Shown one piece after another: positions 60,414-64,000 of a stretch of DNA of 64,000 nucleotides (within the stretch, counting starts at the first letter, position 1; each line of letters starts with the position of its first letter). The notes under the pieces are model-generated. The model saw nothing but the letters and a program-made list of their open reading frames with translations, was not told the origin of the DNA and ran no database searches. Both the position numbers and the translations under genes were made by a program. This DNA is from Flavobacterium psychrophilum (GTDB lineage Bacteria; Bacteroidota; Bacteroidia; Flavobacteriales; Flavobacteriaceae), in contig QFQM01000007.1 of NCBI GenBank assembly GCA_003243255.1, forward strand, positions 1-64,000, read 5' to 3'.

Positions 60414-60866
60414 CTACCCTACCTTTTTGATTACGTAAGTTACGATTGCCCAGATAACGAACTGGTTGTCTTCGGTAACTTTTATAGGCGGATAATCCGG
60501 ATTTGCAGGCATAAGGTACAAGCAGTCGGTTTCCAGTTTGAGGCGTTTGACGGTAAACTCGCCATCGATAAGGCATACGGCAATTTTACCATCGGCAGGT
60601 TCAAGGCTGCGGTCTATTACCAGGATATCGCCATCATCAATGCCGGCATCGGTCATAGAATTACCCGCGACCTTTATGTAAAAAGTTGCGAGAGGATTCC
60701 TGTCTGCCAGATGTTTGTTGAGGTCAATCTTATACTCCATAAAATCCAGTGCCGGCGAAGGAAAACCTGCCTTTACAGCATGGGATACAAAAGGCTGTGA
60801 TGTACCGCTCTCGAAATCGGGAGGGTGTACTGATACAGCAGGTTTGTTGTTTTTCTTTATTGGCAT
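60414..60866 (-). CDS. umuD: UmuD-like autoproteolytic SOS protein
   Basis: 150 residues, S24/LexA peptidase family. UmuD cleaves itself at an Ala-Gly bond, here A33-G34 (HAVKAGFPSPA), and the shortened form activates the polymerase UmuC. The catalytic serine is S70 in VAGNSMTDAGI and the lysine K107 in DGEFTVKRL. The gene begins inside the end of umuC (10-base overlap) and therefore lies downstream of umuC, reversing the common umuDC order. Length and motifs are normal. No clear SOS box was identified. Confidence 0.93.
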   Translation of the reverse strand: MPIKKNNKPAVSVHPPDFESGTSQPFVSHAVKAGFPSPALDFMEYKIDLNKHLADRNPLATFYIKVAGNSMTDAGIDDGDILVIDRSLEPADGKIAVCLIDGEFTVKRLKLETDCLYLMPANPDYPPIKVTEDNQFVIWAIVTYVIKKVG

Positions 60867-62128
60867 TGTACTACGAGTATATCATTAATATCGGTGGTGT
60901 AACGCGGTGAAAGCATTTTCTGGTTCATATCCCAGGTCTTTTCAGCCTGGGCTGCGAGGCGTATCTTGCGTCCGCCGTGTTTGGTATTTACATGGTCCAT
61001 AGCTTTCATCAGTGCTATATGGCGCGGGTCTTCATCAGTAAACAGGTTGAACTGTTTGGCATTGTCCGGAATGAGCTCGGTTACAACCACACCTGCTTTT
61101 TTGAATTTGATGGTGTCGGTATTTTCCAGCATGTTTTTTAGCAGCTGAACGGCAGCATTACTTATGGTAAGTGCCGAGTTGGTTGCATAGGGAAGCGTAA
61201 CAGACCTGCTGTAATGATACTTAGGATTGTCGATACTGTGCTTATCGGCTACAAGCATAACGATAATAGTATGGCATAGCGAGTTTTGCTTTCGCAGCTT
61301 TTCGGCAGTAACGGTAGCAAAGGTAGATACCCTTTCGCGTATCAGGTCGTAATCTTTTAACTGTTTTGGGAAACTTCGGGTAGTGGCAATGCTTTTTTTC
61401 TTTTCGGGAACTTCGCCGCTGCCTATGGCCGGAACGCCTTCAAGTTCGCATTTGATACGTTTGCCTACAACGCCCATCTCGTTTTGTATCCACTGTTCCA
61501 TATGTGGCTGTACAAAATCATAGGCCGTAAATACATTGCGGGCTTTTAGTTTTTTGACGGTTCGGTAGCCGATGCCCCAGACATCTTCAATTTTAAGCCA
61601 TTTTAATGCTTTGATCCGTTTTTCTTCAGAGTCTATAACATAGGCTCCCTTTGTCCTGTCGGGATATTTTCGGGCAATACGGTTAGCAGCTTTGGCCAGT
61701 GTTTTTGTTGGTGCTATACCTACACACACCGGAATGCTGAGCCATTTCATTACCCTTGTCTTTATAGCAATGCCATAGGTATGATAGTCTTCAATTGCAA
61801 CTCCGTAAAAATCGAGAAAAGCTTCGTCAATACTGTATTCTTCAACATTTGGGGTAAATGTTCGCAAGATTCCAAAAACACGGTCACTGAGGTCGCCGTA
61901 CAGCGAATAATTACTGGAAAATACTTTTACATTATCAGCCCTAAGCTGATCACGGACCTTAAATTCGGGAGCACCCATAGGTATGCCCATGGCTTTGGCC
62001 TCATCACTTCTCGAAATAATGCAGCCGTCGTTGTTAGATAATACCACAACAGGCCTTCCCTGCCATTGCGGCTGGAAAACCCTTTCACAGGATACATAAA
62101 AATTATTACAGTCTACGAGGGCATACAT
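60857..62128 (-). CDS. umuC: Y-family translesion DNA polymerase UmuC
   Basis: 423 residues, normal. The N-terminal metal-binding motif MYALVDCNNFYVSCERVFQP and the catalytic SIDEAFLDF (about 99-107) mark the palm domain; GIAPTKTLAKAANRIAR and DVWGIGYRTVKKLKA (helix-hairpin-helix) follow, then the little-finger domain. It bypasses DNA lesions as polymerase V with UmuD. It is the first gene of a umuC-umuD pair. A promoter -7 element ends four bases before the ATG, so the message may be nearly leaderless. Confidence 0.95.
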   Translation of the reverse strand: MYALVDCNNFYVSCERVFQPQWQGRPVVVLSNNDGCIISRSDEAKAMGIPMGAPEFKVRDQLRADNVKVFSSNYSLYGDLSDRVFGILRTFTPNVEEYSIDEAFLDFYGVAIEDYHTYGIAIKTRVMKWLSIPVCVGIAPTKTLAKAANRIARKYPDRTKGAYVIDSEEKRIKALKWLKIEDVWGIGYRTVKKLKARNVFTAYDFVQPHMEQWIQNEMGVVGKRIKCELEGVPAIGSGEVPEKKKSIATTRSFPKQLKDYDLIRERVSTFATVTAEKLRKQNSLCHTIIVMLVADKHSIDNPKYHYSRSVTLPYATNSALTISNAAVQLLKNMLENTDTIKFKKAGVVVTELIPDNAKQFNLFTDEDPRHIALMKAMDHVNTKHGGRKIRLAAQAEKTWDMNQKMLSPRYTTDINDILVVQCQ

Positions 62129-62132
62129 ACTA

Positions 62133-62140
62133 CAAAATTA
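62133..62140 (-). promoter_or_regulatory. -7 promoter-like element of umuC
   Basis: The minus strand reads TAATTTTG, matching TAnnTTTG. It ends four bases before the umuC ATG, the same close spacing as at pth. Confidence 0.4.
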
Positions 62141-62274
62141 GATATTCTCAGTTTACAGTAATCATTTTTCAACGTTAAAAAGCGACTGTTAAACTCCTGT
62201 TAACTAACCTTGGGATAACAGGCATTTCGCGGGCTTATGCGTAAATTTAAGATACATTTTAAAATTTATACATT

Positions 62275-63027
62275 ATGTCATTATTAAAAGACAAAGTGGC
62301 TGTAGTTTCCGGTGCCGGTTCGGGTATTGGGCGTGCAGTTGCCGAAGCCTATGCCCGCGAAGGTGCAAAAGTTGTTATAACAGATATAAACGAAAATCAC
62401 GGTAATGATACCGTAAAAGCAATAAAGGAAGCCGGAGGAGAGGCTTTTTTTGTTAAGGCTGATTCCTCTGTTGCAGAAGAGAATAAAAAACTGGTGGAAG
62501 CTGTTGTAGCCAAATATGGAAGACTTGATATTGCGTGCAATAATGCAGGTATGGGTGGCCCTGCTGCTCCAACAGGAGAATATGACCCTGCTGCATGGGA
62601 TAAGGTAATTGCCTTAAACCTTAATGGTGTGTTCTATGCCTGCCGATATGAAATTGAGCAGATGCTGAAGAATGGGGGCGGGAGTATTGTAAACATAGCT
62701 TCAATACACGGTACGGTAGCTGCACCAATGAGTCCTGCCTATACAGCCTCTAAGCATGGGGTAGTGGGACTTACTAAAAATATAGCTTCGGAATATGGCG
62801 AAAAGAACATCCGTTGTAATGCTGTAGGCCCGGGATATATCGAGACTCCTTTACTTACCGATCATCTTAACAAAGATATGATGGAGGCAGTTGCCGGTAA
62901 AAGTACTATGAAACGATTGGGAACACCTCAGGAAATTGCAGAGCTGGTTTTATTCCTGAGTTCAGATAAATCTTCATTCACCACAGGCAGTTACGTTATT
63001 GCCGACGGAGGTTATACTTCTATTTAA
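62275..63027 (+). CDS. SDR-family oxidoreductase
   Basis: 250 residues, classical short-chain dehydrogenase. The cofactor motif GAGSGIG spans 13-19, D at the end of strand 2 (VVITDINE) suggests NAD(H), NNAG is near 90, and the active site has S143-region NIASIHG, Y156 and K160 (AYTASKHG). The C-terminal GxYVIADGGYTS is typical of 3-oxoacyl/glucose dehydrogenase-like members. The substrate is unknown. It is a single-gene unit upstream of a terminator at 63049. Confidence 0.9.
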   Translation: MSLLKDKVAVVSGAGSGIGRAVAEAYAREGAKVVITDINENHGNDTVKAIKEAGGEAFFVKADSSVAEENKKLVEAVVAKYGRLDIACNNAGMGGPAAPTGEYDPAAWDKVIALNLNGVFYACRYEIEQMLKNGGGSIVNIASIHGTVAAPMSPAYTASKHGVVGLTKNIASEYGEKNIRCNAVGPGYIETPLLTDHLNKDMMEAVAGKSTMKRLGTPQEIAELVLFLSSDKSSFTTGSYVIADGGYTSI

Positions 63028-63048
63028 TTCAGGGTTTGTTATAAAAGT

Positions 63049-63079
63049 AAAAGGCCACCGGGTAAAACGGTGGCCTTTT
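63049..63079. terminator. Bidirectional terminator between the SDR gene and nuoN
   Basis: AAAAGGCCACCG (63049-63060) and CGGTGGCCTTTT (63068-63079) form a 12-bp stem with a 7-base loop, serving both convergent genes. Confidence 0.92.
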
Positions 63080-63101
63080 GGTATTTATGTTAGTTTTTGT
63101 T

Positions 63102-64000
63102 TTACATGTTTAAAAGCCCAAGAACAAAGTCCGGGTAAAGTCCCATACCAATGTTTAATAGTATAGAAAGTACTGCAACTATGGTATACATTACCGGGGT
63201 AGGCTGTTTTTCGCTGATATCCTCTTTAGTATACATAGCCAATATCAGTTTAAAATAGTAACCCACACTTACAATAGAGTTAAGGATGGCTATAATTACG
63301 ATAGCTACGTGGCCAGTACTCAAGACCTGGTTGAACAGGAAAAATTTGGCAAAGAAACCTGAGAAAATTGGTATACCTGCCATTGAAAGCAATGAGCACG
63401 TTAATACCGCAGCCATTAGAGGGTTGCGTTTTCCAAGTCCGTTAAAATTGTATACCTCTTCGTTTCCTTTGTCGCCACAAACCGAAAGCACTACAGCAAA
63501 GGCTGCAATACCAGCAAGGGCATAAGCAGCAGTATAGTATAAAAGCGTTGCAGAAGAACTAATTGGATTAAAGAATACCATTAGCATAAACCCTGCATGC
63601 GATATACCTGAAAAAGCCAACATACGTTTTACATTGGTCTGCACTAATGCAGTTATGTTACCTACCGTCATAGAGAGTATAGAAACAATGCTTATTATTG
63701 TAATATAAGTACCCGGTACAGTCAGGTTGAGGCTTGTCATAAGTTTAAAGAATGCTGCAATAGCCGCAACTTTTGTAAGCGTACTCATGGTAGCTGTTGT
63801 TAGCGCAGGAGAACCTTCATATACGTCCGGTGCCCAGAAATGGAAAGGAACGGCAGCAATTTTGAAAAGCAGCCCTATCGACATCATTACAATCCCGATA
63901 AAGAACCAGGCCGGTATTGGCTGGTTTTCAAGAATTTTTCCATAGATAACTGAAGTGTCAAATGAACCGGTAGCACCATATATAAGTGCAATACCAAAAA
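63102..64000 (-). CDS. nuoN: NADH-quinone oxidoreductase subunit N, C-terminal part
   Basis: The frame is open to the right edge, so the 5' end lies outside; about 299 residues are seen. It is a proton-pumping antiporter-like subunit of complex I. Diagnostic parts are FKIAAVPFHFWAPDVYEGSP, TKVAAIAAFFKL, NVKRMLAFSGISHAGFMLM and LSMAGIPIFSGFFAKFFLFN, with about nine membrane helices. The Lys in STLTKVAA and the GxFAK-type Lys belong to the proton path. As nuoN is normally last in the nuo operon, more nuo genes are expected to the right. Confidence 0.95.
   Translation of the reverse strand, partial: FGIALIYGATGSFDTSVIYGKILENQPIPAWFFIGIVMMSIGLLFKIAAVPFHFWAPDVYEGSPALTTATMSTLTKVAAIAAFFKLMTSLNLTVPGTYITIISIVSILSMTVGNITALVQTNVKRMLAFSGISHAGFMLMVFFNPISSSATLLYYTAAYALAGIAAFAVVLSVCGDKGNEEVYNFNGLGKRNPLMAAVLTCSLLSMAGIPIFSGFFAKFFLFNQVLSTGHVAIVIIAILNSIVSVGYYFKLILAMYTKEDISEKQPTPVMYTIVAVLSILLNIGMGLYPDFVLGLLNM

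Overview
This window comes from a member of the Bacteroidota, most likely family Flavobacteriaceae and close to Flavobacterium. The evidence is a type IX secretion (T9SS) gliding-adhesin operon, PorP/SprF proteins, GLPGLI-family proteins, T9SS C-terminal sorting domains, promoter elements of the Bacteroidetes form TAnnTTTG, AT-rich spacers and several TTG/GTG starts without Shine-Dalgarno sequences. The bulk of the window is ordinary flavobacterial chromosome; I see no prophage, integrase, CRISPR array or insertion sequence.

Layout: 1-7.7 kb holds the 5' end of a PorP/SprF gene, a membrane-anchored TPR/HTH regulator, biotin synthase (bioB), a frameshifted small membrane protein, an HTTM-family membrane protein overlapping ribF, a thioredoxin-like remnant, and two small unknowns. 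7.8-16.3 kb holds a secreted M12B-type metalloprotease with a T9SS sorting tail, pth, and a GLPGLI-GLPGLI-TonB-type receptor operon. 16.4-18.4 kb holds prs-rplY and a tRNA-Leu(CAA). 18.4-23.1 kb is a loose accessory stretch of small lipoproteins, orphan small proteins, a candidate structured ncRNA and short palindromic repeats, ending in a DUF2490-like protein. 23.3-31.6 kb is a minus-strand arginine operon (N-acetyltransferase, argG, argC, argD, argF', argB, argE, argH) preceded by a long structured leader with a possible leader peptide. 32.8-56.6 kb is a four-gene operon on the plus strand that matches the order sprC-sprD-sprB-sprF of the F. johnsoniae gliding locus, with proteins of 2253, 675, 4639 and 314 residues. 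56.7-64 kb holds an MFS transporter, cydAB, an umuC-umuD pair in unusual order, a short-chain dehydrogenase and the 3' part of nuoN.

How it fits together: the spr operon would make two very large exported surface proteins, each followed by its own PorP/SprF-type outer-membrane partner; SprD carries a long extra periplasmic-looking tail. The arginine operon uses the acylated-ornithine carbamoyltransferase route; an Ala at residue 90 of ArgF' fits succinyl rather than acetyl intermediates. The points most worth checking are the arg leader, the roughly 170-nt ncRNA near 20.9 kb, the dyad TACA-N2-TGTA operator-like site upstream of sprC, the SprD tail, and three families of intergenic palindromes.
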